Positions 16,574 to 25,167 of a DNA stretch of 64,000 nucleotides are shown one piece after another. The translations under genes were made by a program, and so were the position numbers. Position 1 is the first letter of the stretch. Every line of letters begins with the position of its first letter. The notes beneath the pieces are model-generated. The model did not search any database. It saw only the letters and a program-made list of their open reading frames with translations, and was not told the DNA's origin. The stretch covers positions 248,001-312,000 of the forward strand of contig OY970177.1 in assembly GCA_963707975.1 (NCBI GenBank). Direction: 5' to 3'. This DNA is from CAVVXX01 sp963707975. GTDB taxonomy: Bacteria > Pseudomonadota > Alphaproteobacteria > Micropepsales > Micropepsaceae.

Positions 16574-17959
16574 TCACAGATTCTCTGTACTCACCTTGCA
16601 CATAAACTCTTCAAATTTTCCGCTCCGTGAACGCGGTATGCGATCGATGAAATAGCTGAACTGCAATTCGAAGGGATAACCCAGCGAATTCTGTACGATA
16701 GTTCGCAAAGCATCTTCCTCGTCGGAAGTCAGTGGCCGCTCCGTTACCAGCCGTCCTTCAATCTGTTCTCGAGTGTGCTGGATGAACTGGTACTGGACGA
16801 CAGGCGCGACGTCGCGGAATTGGGCGAAGCCTACGAGCGGATAATGCTTCGTGCCATCTGGCATCAGGATGAGATTGCGTTCGCGCCCTACAATGCGCTT
16901 CAATGTTGGCATTCCTCGGCCGCAGGGACAAATGCCACCCACTTCCGCAACATCGCCGATATCGTAACGGATGATCGGCATCGCAAAATTGTGAAGGTCT
17001 GTTATTACGATACGGCCGATTTCTCCGTCTTTGCACGATTGGCCTGCGTCGTTGATTACCTCGACGATTAGGTTTTCGGACATGATGTGATAGAGATCAC
17101 TATCCGGACATTGAATGGCGATGGTGCCAACTTCTGAGGATGAATAATTGTCTGCAATTCTGGCCCCGAGAACTATTTCCGCCTGCGTTCGGAGCTGCGG
17201 AGTGAGCGTTTCCCCCATGCTTCTTATCAGCACGAGGCCAGGAAAACGAACCGCGCTTTTCTCACAGTGCTGAACGATGGCAGCGAGCACATTCGGATAG
17301 ACGATAAGCACTTCAGGCCTGAAATCCGCCATGCGCCCAATGAGACTTCCAATATCCATCGTGATTGGGATTAACTGCTCTGGACCGGTCTTAAACAGCA
17401 AATTTGACGGCCCGCCCCTATGAGTTCGTATTACGTACCGAGAGAATATCGGACGTATGGAAGTGAGGCGTTTCCCAAAACTCCGCTCCTCCCAGAATCC
17501 CGCACGAAGAGTGGCCGCGAGGTTAAAAATCCGACAAACGAAGGTCGACCTTACAACCACCGGCTCCCCGGTAGAGCCCGACGTCCTTCCCTCACGGAGC
17601 GGCAGGTGGTCGGGGGGCACCACCGTGCAGTACACGTCAGGGCTACCCGATTGAAGATCGCGCCGCCCCAAGAGTGGCAATTTTCCGAGCGCATCCGATG
17701 AGTTTAGGTCTTCGGCAGTCAAGCCGGCTTGAGCAAGGCGTCGGCTGAAATGGGCTGAATATTTGGCCGCATGTTGGGCAACAAACTGAAGTTGACGATA
17801 TTGCTGATCCTTGATTTCGTTGGCAGACAGCCATTGCGTCTGCTCCAATTGGCGAACCAAAGCATCGAAGACCGCAGTTACACCTGTGGTGAGAGGAGGC
17901 CAGTTAACTCCAAGTACGGTACTGCGTTTTTTTAACCAAACACTTTCATCTCCGCTCAT
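16574..17959 (-). CDS. PaaK/CapK-like adenylate-forming enzyme
   Basis: A 461-residue cytoplasmic enzyme of the phenylacetate-CoA ligase/CapK branch of the ANL superfamily. The P-loop-like motif REGRTSGSTGEPVVV is at about 135-150. The A5-like motif is YSSSEVGT. The ATP-binding aspartate lies in the A7-like MPIIRYDIGD. CPCGRGMPTLKRIVGR resembles the A8-like region with a CxCG pair. The acid substrate is unknown; CapK members may activate or polymerise amino or hydroxy acids for capsules. ATG at 17959 overlaps the upstream methyltransferase stop (ATGA), so the two genes are coupled. Confidence 0.8.
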   Translation of the reverse strand: MSGDESVWLKKRSTVLGVNWPPLTTGVTAVFDALVRQLEQTQWLSANEIKDQQYRQLQFVAQHAAKYSAHFSRRLAQAGLTAEDLNSSDALGKLPLLGRRDLQSGSPDVYCTVVPPDHLPLREGRTSGSTGEPVVVRSTFVCRIFNLAATLRAGFWEERSFGKRLTSIRPIFSRYVIRTHRGGPSNLLFKTGPEQLIPITMDIGSLIGRMADFRPEVLIVYPNVLAAIVQHCEKSAVRFPGLVLIRSMGETLTPQLRTQAEIVLGARIADNYSSSEVGTIAIQCPDSDLYHIMSENLIVEVINDAGQSCKDGEIGRIVITDLHNFAMPIIRYDIGDVAEVGGICPCGRGMPTLKRIVGRERNLILMPDGTKHYPLVGFAQFRDVAPVVQYQFIQHTREQIEGRLVTERPLTSDEEDALRTIVQNSLGYPFELQFSYFIDRIPRSRSGKFEEFMCKVSTENL

Positions 17960-18771
17960 CGGCGGCGCTCCATCGCTACGATAGGGCAACGCTCAGCTAG
18001 ATCGTAATCGCCGGAAGACAAAAACCGAACATTGACGAAGGCGTTGGGAATAACGGTCAGTAATTCCTCGCGCGTCGGAAAACTGTATATGTCACTCGAA
18101 TCCTTGTAGGCATCGATGGTGTCTATGTTCTCACGTTCCCAGCCCGTAGCTGCCGCCAGGGCTCTCCGGTCGGGGAACATTCGTTCGAACGCGTCGCGAA
18201 TGGCAATGACTTTGATATTGGGGACGTGTGCTTTCGCCACCAGCGCCATGGCAAGACGCCATTTGAATGCATTAAACGAACCCGCTCGGCGCGCAAGAAC
18301 GAGCGCTTTCAGTGTCGCAATCGTCTCCCGATTGCGCGAGGGCGTGGCAAAAAAGCGCGTTGCGAATAGACCTCCCGGGGCGATCACGCGCTCCAATTGG
18401 GCGAATAATCTGCTGTAAGCAGCAGGAAAGGCCAGCATTACCAGGCTTCCATCGCCGATCGCGGCAGTGAAGTGATGTTCTGGAAAGGGAAGGGCTAGCC
18501 AATCACCCCGTTCTGCGTGCCTGTCTTGTGTATCGCCCGGCCAGACGTTCGCTATCATTTGTTCGCTGTGATCGATGGCGGTAAGGCGTGCGCCCAGATC
18601 CGCAAATTCGGGGGTTACGCCCAACAGGAGGACGTGTTTCGCATGGTCGGCTAGAAGCGTTTCGATGGCAGCCACTACGTCCTGGTGTGGCCTAAGTGGT
18701 GGCCCCAGCCGATCCCACAGGCGGTGATAATTCTCCCAGTGGCTCTGCGGCATTGGTCTCTCCACAGCCAT
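17956..18771 (-). CDS. SAM-dependent class I methyltransferase
   Basis: A 271-residue cytoplasmic enzyme. Motif I (HVLLLGVTPEFADLG, about 46-60), motif II acidic end (LTAIDHSEQMI) and the region DGSLVMLAF and VIAPGGLFATRFF mark a class I Rossmann methyltransferase. The glycine loop has GVTPE in place of the usual GxGxG, a known variation. It overlaps the CapK-like ligase gene by four bases. The two likely work on one small-molecule product, which cannot be named. Confidence 0.75.
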   Translation of the reverse strand: MAVERPMPQSHWENYHRLWDRLGPPLRPHQDVVAAIETLLADHAKHVLLLGVTPEFADLGARLTAIDHSEQMIANVWPGDTQDRHAERGDWLALPFPEHHFTAAIGDGSLVMLAFPAAYSRLFAQLERVIAPGGLFATRFFATPSRNRETIATLKALVLARRAGSFNAFKWRLAMALVAKAHVPNIKVIAIRDAFERMFPDRRALAAATGWERENIDTIDAYKDSSDIYSFPTREELLTVIPNAFVNVRFLSSGDYDLAERCPIVAMERRR

Positions 18772-18899
18772 CGACTATAATTCATAAGCGGGTTCGACTT
18801 CGTCGAGCGGCCTGAGGGCCTACTTACCATCCCAAAACTTCGTCCGGCTCGATGCGCCTAGGTACATAGCAAAGTGATATGGCCCACGTCGAACCGGTT

Positions 18900-18961
18900 G
18901 TCCGCTTTGGGTCATAAGCGGACCTCGCGCGAATGTCTGCTTTTCGCCAAATGCAGACATT
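18900..18961. repeat. Double-hairpin repeat, best-preserved copy
   Basis: Left unit 18900-18923: GTCCGCTT-TGGGTCAT-AAGCGGAC, a perfect 8-bp stem. Spacer CTCGCGC. Right unit 18931-18961: GAATGTCTGCTTTTCGCC then AAATGCAGACATT, where AATGTCTGC pairs with GCAGACATT. This is the clearest copy and defines the consensus. It is in the spacer between the methyltransferase promoter side and the CsgG-domain gene. Confidence 0.85.
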
Positions 18962-19052
18962 CCCTCGTGCAACAATCAGATAGACTTTTTGTCCGCCAGC
19001 TCTGTGATGCTAAAGGCGCTTGGCGGGCGCGTATTCAACACCGCTGGCTCAC

Positions 19053-20084
19053 CTAGTGCTGCCCGTGAGCACGAGACTTTTTGTCCGTTGCGGAAACGAA
19101 GACAGGCAACGAAGTGGTAGGGGCGAATGCCGCACTGCCGTTGTATTTCGCTTTGATCACATGATCGCCTGCACTTGCGAACTCGGCCCGGCACTTTGCA
19201 TAACCGTTCGATAGCGCGATATCCGTGCAAATTGGCGTGCCACCGTCATAAAACGTCACTGTTCCTGTCGCAGAGGCGGGCATCGCGCTCGCAATGAGTG
19301 CGACCCGCCTTCCCAACCGTACGTTTAAGTCGGAAGATGAAACAGTGAACTGGGTCAAAGCTGTTGCCGACGGTGTCGCTGCCGATTGTTGCACACCCCG
19401 CGTCGCCGCTGGCGCTTGAGTAGTCACGGGGGTCGAGGTTGCAGCAGGAGGACTGGCTGCTACTGTCGTCGTTGGTGTCTGCTCAGCCGCGTTGAGGCTT
19501 GCGGCGAGCTTCTGGATAGCTGGCTTCACAACTTTGTCGAACGCCGCGCTTTCGTTGACGGCCGGGCCGCTGACCGAGGCAGCGGCGCCGGGCTCCGCTC
19601 CGCTTGCCTGATCTGCCCAAACAACCTTCCCGTTACTCGTGTCGACCAGGCTCGCATTGAGCGCGGCGACGAGGTTGGACCCTTTAAGGGGACCCAGAAC
19701 GCTCCCCGAAGAGCCCGAACTGGCAGTACCCAATTCTGTGACTGTGCCGATGAGCAGATAATGCACATTCAGAAGCTTGCCTAAATGAACCGCTATCGAA
19801 GAGTTGAGGGTGCCGGAGGGCGACAGGCCCGTTCCCGCCATTTTGGCTGCAACCTCATCGCGCCCGACCACTACGAAGTGGCCGCTGTTCGTCAACTCGG
19901 TGATGAATGCGTCCTGCGTTTCTGAGGAGCCGGTGTGAAGCCAGAACTGGTCGTTGATCTTGCTCTCGAATGCGAGGACCGCCAGCCTTGGCTGGGTGCC
20001 TTGGGCGGCAGCGGGGCTCGCGAATTGCACGGCAACGGTACAAAACGCCAGAGCGCAGAGGGCGATAAGCAGACGAAGTTTCAT
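19053..20084 (-). CDS. Secreted CsgG-domain protein with C-terminal Ig-like domain
   Basis: A 343-residue exported protein. ATG at 20084 follows AGGAGA. The signal peptide ends near residue 28 (SPAAAQG); there is no lipobox, unlike true CsgG. Residues about 33-200 match a CsgG/curli-assembly-like domain (RLAVLAFESKIND, VVGRDEVAAKMAG, LLIGTVTELG, ASLVDTSNGKVVW). A Thr/Pro/Ala-rich linker follows, then a bacterial Ig-like domain at about 245-335 (VNLRLGRRVAL-type start, GTVTFYDGG, HVIKAKYNGS). It could be a periplasmic or outer-membrane assembly factor. No curli genes are nearby. Confidence 0.75.
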   Translation of the reverse strand: MKLRLLIALCALAFCTVAVQFASPAAAQGTQPRLAVLAFESKINDQFWLHTGSSETQDAFITELTNSGHFVVVGRDEVAAKMAGTGLSPSGTLNSSIAVHLGKLLNVHYLLIGTVTELGTASSGSSGSVLGPLKGSNLVAALNASLVDTSNGKVVWADQASGAEPGAAASVSGPAVNESAAFDKVVKPAIQKLAASLNAAEQTPTTTVAASPPAATSTPVTTQAPAATRGVQQSAATPSATALTQFTVSSSDLNVRLGRRVALIASAMPASATGTVTFYDGGTPICTDIALSNGYAKCRAEFASAGDHVIKAKYNGSAAFAPTTSLPVFVSATDKKSRAHGQH

Positions 20085-20414
20085 ATTATATCTCCTTACG
20101 GCTGCTTGCTGCACATGTTTGTCGGAATGAACCTGCACCGAGCAGTTTCCCGGGACTTGGTCTTACCGAAGTATAGCGAGTGCGGAAGCACACGCCACCC
20201 GAGATATTGGCCCGTCAGCTAAACGAACGGCCACGTAAGACCTTGGAGTTCCAAATCCCTGCAGCTAGATTTAACGCCTGTCTTGCGTCGATCGGTTGAG
20301 CTGGCAGTAATGAGCGGACAGCCGCCGGGCCAAGGAGGAAAGCCGAGCGAATAAGGCTTTCGGGAGGAAAGGGTAGCAACGCTCCCCGTAGTGTCCAAAT
20401 TTGGCGGCGTTGAG
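20085..20414. other. Spacer without a recognised gene
   Basis: It includes the promoter of the CsgG-domain gene next to 20090-20130. I see no hairpin repeat, RNA gene or credible small gene in the rest. Confidence 0.35.
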
Positions 20415-20729
20415 TTATTTTAGCGTTTTGCCAAAGAAGATAACCCAGGTGGCGAAATCGTCCGAAAATTTCATAAACCTGTGCTCGACACCAGACGGTA
20501 CGAAAAAAACGTCACCGGAGGCGAACGTCTTCGTTTCATTGCCACATGCAAACTCACCCGAACCGGCAGCAATCACATACAACTCATCACGTGTATGGGG
20601 TGTTTGTGGATCAACCCTCGTAGGGCGGTAAATTCCGACGTCGAATGAGCTTCGCTCAAATAGCCGTGTGTAGTCAGTATTTGCAGACACGAGGCGAGCA
20701 ACTGCCTCTGCGATTGTAAGTTTTATCAT
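20415..20729 (-). CDS. Single-domain cupin protein
   Basis: A 104-residue cytoplasmic cupin. Motif 1 reads PQTPHTRDELYVIAAGSGEF and motif 2 GDVFFVPSGVEHRF, with the metal-ligand His and Glu residues of a cupin present (HTRDE and EHRF). The end FDDFATWVIFFG is also cupin-like. The substrate is unknown; members serve as isomerases, dioxygenases or sensors. ATG at 20729 follows AGGGGC. Its start codon overlaps the possible start of a plus-strand gene at 20728. Confidence 0.75.
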   Translation of the reverse strand: MIKLTIAEAVARLVSANTDYTRLFERSSFDVGIYRPTRVDPQTPHTRDELYVIAAGSGEFACGNETKTFASGDVFFVPSGVEHRFMKFSDDFATWVIFFGKTLK

Positions 20730-21174
20730 GGTGCCCCTGTTGGAATTCAATTCGCTAGGGAAAGGCCGCAATAAGTGCTCAGACATCGACAGATTAGCAC
20801 AAGCCGGCACACCTACCGCGGCAAACGTCATAGTCCATGTTCGCACCGAACTGGCGAAATTTGATTTGTCCCAAGGCTTACGCGCGGGGATTGAAGCCCT
20901 ACAGACACAACTTCCAGACGGGTTCATATACTCCGTCGCTGATGAAATGGTGCTTCGTCCAGGAGAGCCCAATTCGGTAGTCGTGATTAAACGCTCACAG
21001 ACCGCGCCTGAAGTGCCAACTCGATTTGCGGACGCCCTCGCTTTCATCACCTTCAAAGCCTGTTACTGCTCCGTGTTGGATGAGTGCTGGATCAGCGATC
21101 TGCGCAACACGCGAACGACCCCGGTGAAAGAATGCGCCCCGCCCGGCCATAAATTCGATCCCTCCGGCCCCTAG
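20728..21174 (+). CDS. Hypothetical protein divergent from the cupin gene
   Basis: A possible 148-residue protein. The C-terminal two thirds reads like a real protein: QTQLPDGFIYSVADEMVL, GEPNSVVVIKRSQTAPEVP, FADALAFITFKACYCSVLDE. The Cys cluster CYC and acidic CWISDLR follow. The N-terminus is less certain: ATG at 20728 overlaps the cupin start and lacks a strong ribosome site, and a signal-peptide-like start is missing. The true start may be elsewhere or lost. Family unknown. Confidence 0.4.
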   Translation: MVPLLEFNSLGKGRNKCSDIDRLAQAGTPTAANVIVHVRTELAKFDLSQGLRAGIEALQTQLPDGFIYSVADEMVLRPGEPNSVVVIKRSQTAPEVPTRFADALAFITFKACYCSVLDECWISDLRNTRTTPVKECAPPGHKFDPSGP

Positions 21175-21436
21175 CAGGTTTTAATTTTAATGCTCAGTCA
21201 ATTCGGCGAAAAACGAGCGCTCAGATCTCTTTGGGAATTTGAGACGAAGCACTTTCAATTCGACAGGATGGAAAGAATGAGACGGAAGGAATTGATTATC
21301 GTGCATCGATCAAAACCACGCGAATAATCTCACTTGGCCGCTTGGGATCAAAAGTCGAAATTGGCGGAAAGTCCACTGTTTACCGAAATCGTTCAGTTCT
21401 ATATAGCGCTCATGCTTACCAAAAACTCAATAGTAT

Positions 21437-21470
21437 GGAGCGCGCGCCTCCGCTTGGAAGCGCGCGCCCC
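21437..21470 (-). terminator. GC-rich hairpin after the Tyr/Pro-rich protein gene
   Basis: GGAGCGCGCGC (21437-21447) pairs with GCGCGCGCCCC (21460-21470) apart from one A-C mismatch, around a 12-base loop. It lies 20 bases beyond the stop codon of the minus-strand gene at 21490. It resembles the terminators of the two GCG_CRPN-type genes in composition. Nothing else is seen in 21175-21489. Confidence 0.5.
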
Positions 21471-21489
21471 AAAACAATTCGGCTAAAGA

Positions 21490-21840
21490 TTAGCGGTCAC
21501 GCATACGTCCTTCATGCCAACCGCTATGGAACCAGAACTGGTCCCGGCCATGCCAAACCCGATGGTGGAAAGGTCCGTCATACCAGAGGCCGTCAATGAA
21601 GACCGGCCCCGCATATTCCGGATACTCTCCGTAATACGCGCTCGGATAAGCACAGCCACCCGCCGGATAGCCATAAGGAGGCGGGTAGTCGCAATAGTAT
21701 GGGTACGCTGGGTATGCCGGATAGGCCGGCACGCCGATACCGATACCAACCGCAACTCTCGCGTCGGCTGGCGCTGCAGTCGCAATACCCGCGCCTGCCA
21801 ATACCAATGCACCTAACAGAGCTTTCGCGAGTGTTCTCAT
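21490..21840 (-). CDS. Small secreted Tyr/Pro/Gly-rich protein
   Basis: A 116-residue exported protein. The signal peptide (MRTLAKALLGALVLAGAGIATAAPADA, cleaved near residue 27) precedes VAVGIGIGVPAYPAYPAYP, a Tyr/Pro/Gly-rich stretch, and a C-terminal part rich in His and Trp (DGLWYDGPFHHRVWHGRD). The layout resembles the GCG_CRPN-type proteins of this window without the Cys motif. AGGAGTG before the start is a good ribosome site. Envelope or surface role likely, exact function unknown. Confidence 0.7.
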   Translation of the reverse strand: MRTLAKALLGALVLAGAGIATAAPADARVAVGIGIGVPAYPAYPAYPYYCDYPPPYGYPAGGCAYPSAYYGEYPEYAGPVFIDGLWYDGPFHHRVWHGRDQFWFHSGWHEGRMRDR

Positions 21841-22277
21841 AACACACTCCTTTCGACGTTACGGACCGAATTTCGCGGCCCTCAACAAATCGACTGACAA
21901 ACACGCTAGGGCCTGAGACGGCTTAAACGTCTCATGGCGCTTGCGGCCAGTCGGTGCGGGATCACATATAAAACGCAAACACCTGATGTGCGGTTCCAAA
22001 ATGTGATGTTGAGGGTCAATTCACGGATGGTACTTACCAATCTTGGCCGAACGGCAAAATACTAACAAACCGCCATGTGACCAGCTGTAACTGGTACTGC
22101 ACACAGATGTGAACGCGGTAGGCGTCACCACAGAAGGGGAACAAAAGCTATTTTGCCCGGCTAATTTTATTAAAAACTCATTCGCCAGAGTTCCCTATAG
22201 GGCTTCGTGTGGAACTCCGCTCAGAACTCTCGCGTTTTTTATTGGCATACCACGGTCTCCCAAAAGCGGAGGTGAAT
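21841..22277. other. Spacer without a recognised gene
   Basis: A region between divergent genes at 21840 (minus) and 22278 (plus). It should hold both promoters. No repeats, RNA gene or credible frame were found. Confidence 0.35.
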
Positions 22278-22631
22278 GTGCGTTTAAATGCTTGGTTGAA
22301 ATCCCTGCGCGTGATGCTGGCTGTGAGCATAGGTCTATCGCTTTCAGCATGCGGCACTACCCCGGGCGACCGCGCGGTATCCGGCGGCCTGCTTGGTGCA
22401 GGCACAGGCGCGGCCATTGGTGCTGCGGCGGGCTCTGCCGGCCAAGGCGCGCTGATTGGTGGTGTCGGCGGTGCACTTCTTGGAGCGGTGACCAGCCCTG
22501 ATGCGCTGTACATGGGCGAACCGGCTTGGCGTCATCACGCCAGCTCCTATCACCGTCGCCATTACGCACACGCTTGCAATCAAAAAACGCAACGAGCTAC
22601 GCCTGCTTGCCAGCACACGGCACAAAAGTAG
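22278..22631 (+). CDS. Glycine-zipper lipoprotein
   Basis: A 117-residue outer-membrane-type lipoprotein. GTG at 22278 has GGAGG five bases upstream. A signal peptide ends in the lipobox LSAC, so the Cys of ACGTTPGD is lipidated. The mature part has a glycine-zipper hydrophobic hairpin (GGLLGAGTGAAIGAAAGSAG, then GALIGGVGGALLGAV), followed by a basic His/Arg/Gln-rich tail. Such proteins (Rickettsia 17-kDa antigen-like or OsmB-like) sit in the envelope; precise roles are unknown. Confidence 0.7.
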   Translation: MRLNAWLKSLRVMLAVSIGLSLSACGTTPGDRAVSGGLLGAGTGAAIGAAAGSAGQGALIGGVGGALLGAVTSPDALYMGEPAWRHHASSYHRRHYAHACNQKTQRATPACQHTAQK

Positions 22632-22918
22632 AGCGTGAGCAGGACTTGCAGAGTGACCACCACCCTTGCCATCTGGTTGCTCACTGAGGCGCATCTTATA
22701 CGTGATCTGCCTCCGCTACCCACCAGCCAGAGGCGGGTCTGCCAATTCCGTATGCGAGGAATGACCTGTGTGGATTGATTTGATAGTTTTTGTGCCTGTT
22801 GAATAGAAAGGCTTGTGCAGGAGCGTTGGTTGCTCCAGTGGGATGGGTAAGGGTTTGACAATCTGCGGTTCGGGCGGCTGGTTGCCCAGCGATAGGTGAG
22901 TGTGCTCGCGGTCCCAAC

Positions 22919-24139
22919 TTAGTGCCTGGATTGTGTGACGCTTGACCAGTGGTAATCAGGGAGTTGCAAGGTGTCAGTAATATCTCTGCCGAACGCAAAC
23001 TTTGCCAGCCCCGGGATTGCGGTCGCCCGTATCACTTGATTGCGTATGAATAAACCCCATCGGGTCTTGGGCGCAAAGGCCGCAGAAAATCGTTTGGCAC
23101 CTTGTTGTTTGGCACCAATAAAGAATCGTAAGAGCTTTTCATAATTGCCAAAGGCTTCTTCGTAGCGCCCTTCTGCTTTTGCGAGTTCGCCCGCCAATAT
23201 GTATGCGGCAGTCATTGCAAGGGCTGCGCCCTGCCCGGCCATCAAGGAGACACAGAAGGCCGCATCTCCTAAAAGGGCAACGCGACCTCGTGACCAATGT
23301 TCTCATTTCGATTTGGCTGACGCGATCGAAGTATAGTTCCTTTGTGCGATCTAGCTCGCCAAGGATACGCTGGCACTCCCATTTCCCTTCACCAAACTTT
23401 TCACGCAGCAGCCATTTCTGCGCCTCCATGCTTAGCACCGCAGAAGATACATCAACATCGTTGACGAACACGAACAAAAACAGTGTTCGATCATTGTGCA
23501 ATGCAAACCGCCCGAGCATCAGGCCTGGCTCGTTGTAAATCACGTATACTTCTTCATCGCGTGGCTGATAGCCCGTCGACCTCGAACGCCGCAGCCATAT
23601 AGCCATGCTGCTTCTCAAAGAGATCTTGTGGCCCAAATGTGAAGCCTGCGGACGTTCGAGTGCAGACCGTCGGCGCCGATCACCAAACCGAAGCTGCGTC
23701 TGCCACTTCTTTTGAATTGTACCGCCACGCTCTCGGCTTGCTCTTGGACACCGACAATCTCATCGTCGAAGATAACTTCCGTCGTTTCCTTGATCCTCTC
23801 GAATAACAGCCGAGAAAGGTCACTACGCCCAAGCGTCACGAAACGGCCATGTGTTAGCTCTTGAAATACCTTGGTTCCAAAACCTGTTACAATTTGGCCT
23901 TGCCCATCGACAATGCGCAGCTCTCGCATGCGGTAGCCTATGCGATTGATGTCGCCTGCCAGGTCCATGCGCTCTGCTATGTCGTAGCCGAGGCCCCAGA
24001 AGTCGATAACATAGCCGCCACTGCGCAATGTGGGCGCAAGTTCAATCAGCGTGGGTTCAAAGCCAGCGGCTTTCAACCAGAATGCAAGTGTGGGACCTGC
24101 GATCCCTGCACCCGATATCAAGACGGTTTTGTTGATCAT
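22919..24139 (-). pseudogene. FAD-dependent monooxygenase, frame interrupted three times
   Basis: The three reading frames together spell one PHBH-type flavin monooxygenase of about 406 residues. The N-terminal dinucleotide motif is VLISGAGIAGPTLAFWL (residues 5-21), the middle has LVIGADGLHSNVRR, and the second FAD motif reads VALLGDAAFC. Breaks lie near 23630, near 23570 (in a GGG run) and near 23290. Total length is a multiple of three, as expected from three single-base insertions. The substrate is unknown. It is the leftmost of the many interrupted genes in the window. Confidence 0.75.
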
Positions 24140-24284
24140 GTTGGGTGGCTAGCAACGAGACCCAATTCAGAATGACATGCTAGCTTGGTGAGGGCAAAAA
24201 AATGGGGACATTGCTCACGGACGGAGGCTTTACGATTTTCCAGTCTGCCCATCACGGGGATAAAGCTTATGTGAAAAGGACAGG

Positions 24285-24329
24285 AGAAAAACGCGCGGCT
24301 CCCGCGATTTGAGCACCGCGCGCTTTTCT
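24285..24329 (-). terminator. Terminator of the GCG_CRPN-type gene, right copy
   Basis: AGAAAAACGCGCGGC (24285-24299) pairs with ACCGCGCGCTTTTCT (24315-24329) with two weak positions. It is the counterpart of the hairpin at 7887-7931, so the duplicated block includes gene and terminator. Confidence 0.7.
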
Positions 24330-24349
24330 TCGGATTTGGCTACGAAGTC

Positions 24350-24640
24350 TTACCGATAGCGCCAGCCGCCATGCCACCGATAGCGATGACCCCAATAGCG
24401 ATGGCCATCCCAATATCCGCGTCCAGAAACAAAGACGCCAATGCCCGGGACGCCTACCGCCACGCCTACCCCTGGAGCGACTACAACTGCAGGGCCAGCG
24501 TTACGAAAGCAATGATGACCATACGGCCCGGGATGAAACCCTGGTCCACATCCGCCCCAGGCTTCGGCGGGCGCAGCGGCGGTCAAAGCAAAGCCACCGG
24601 CCACCATTAGTCCTAATGTAAGTTTGGCTAGCTTATTCAT
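24350..24640 (-). CDS. GCG_CRPN-type small secreted protein, copy 2
   Basis: A 96-residue paralogue of the gene at 7952-8242, with the same signal peptide type, the GCGPGFHPGPYGHHCFRN motif and the same V/G-rich and basic aromatic tail. Seven residues differ, six of them before residue 45. The 3' half of the DNA is nearly identical to copy 1, while the 5' half has many changes. GGGAAC before the start serves as ribosome site. Function unknown. Confidence 0.8.
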   Translation of the reverse strand: MNKLAKLTLGLMVAGGFALTAAAPAEAWGGCGPGFHPGPYGHHCFRNAGPAVVVAPGVGVAVGVPGIGVFVSGRGYWDGHRYWGHRYRWHGGWRYR

Positions 24641-24766
24641 TGTTCCGTTCCCTTCGTAATGAACGCACCCCTATCTCAGGACGCGCGTGCTACCTCTGAT
24701 CTTATATCATGCGCTGACCAGCTGCTTACCCTTGGGTGACAGGGGGAGTTGCCCAATCGGGCCAAA

Positions 24767-25087
24767 CTAGCGCGTTGATTTGCCTGCAGGTTTTGGCTTC
24801 GTTTTTGATTTTTGCCCTTTTTTTGTCCCTTGGCGTCCTCCTTGGGAAGCCACATCGACGTGTTTTCGTAGGCGAACCCCAGGGCCCAGCTCATCATCCT
24901 CGCCAATTAAGATCACGCCAGATTCAATTAGTACTTTCTCGATATTATCAATTGTCCCGGACAATACTTCTCTACCCGCCTCATATCGCGAAACTGTATT
25001 CATGTTGACCTTGGCCCTTGCTGCCAATTGCTTGAGTGTCATTCCCAAGGCCGCGCGCGCCATTCGCAAGTGGATCGGGCGCATCAT
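24767..25087 (-). CDS. XRE-family helix-turn-helix regulator
   Basis: A 106-residue DNA-binding protein. The helix-turn-helix covers about residues 5-60 (RMARAALGMTLKQLAARAKV, then NMNTVSRYEAGREV). The C-terminal 35 residues are very basic and Lys/Gly-rich (GTKKGQKSKTKPK), a likely disordered nucleic-acid-binding tail. It is transcribed divergently from the Gp157/Rad52-like module at 25168, with an 80-base shared promoter region. It may repress that module. Prophage-type regulators look like this. Confidence 0.8.
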   Translation of the reverse strand: MMRPIHLRMARAALGMTLKQLAARAKVNMNTVSRYEAGREVLSGTIDNIEKVLIESGVILIGEDDELGPGVRLRKHVDVASQGGRQGTKKGQKSKTKPKPAGKSTR

Positions 25088-25167
25088 TCCATTGACTCCA
25101 AAATGCGCTAGGAGTAGAAAAAGTCTCGTTAGAGATAGGTTAAATATCTTCTAAGGAGACTTTCACT

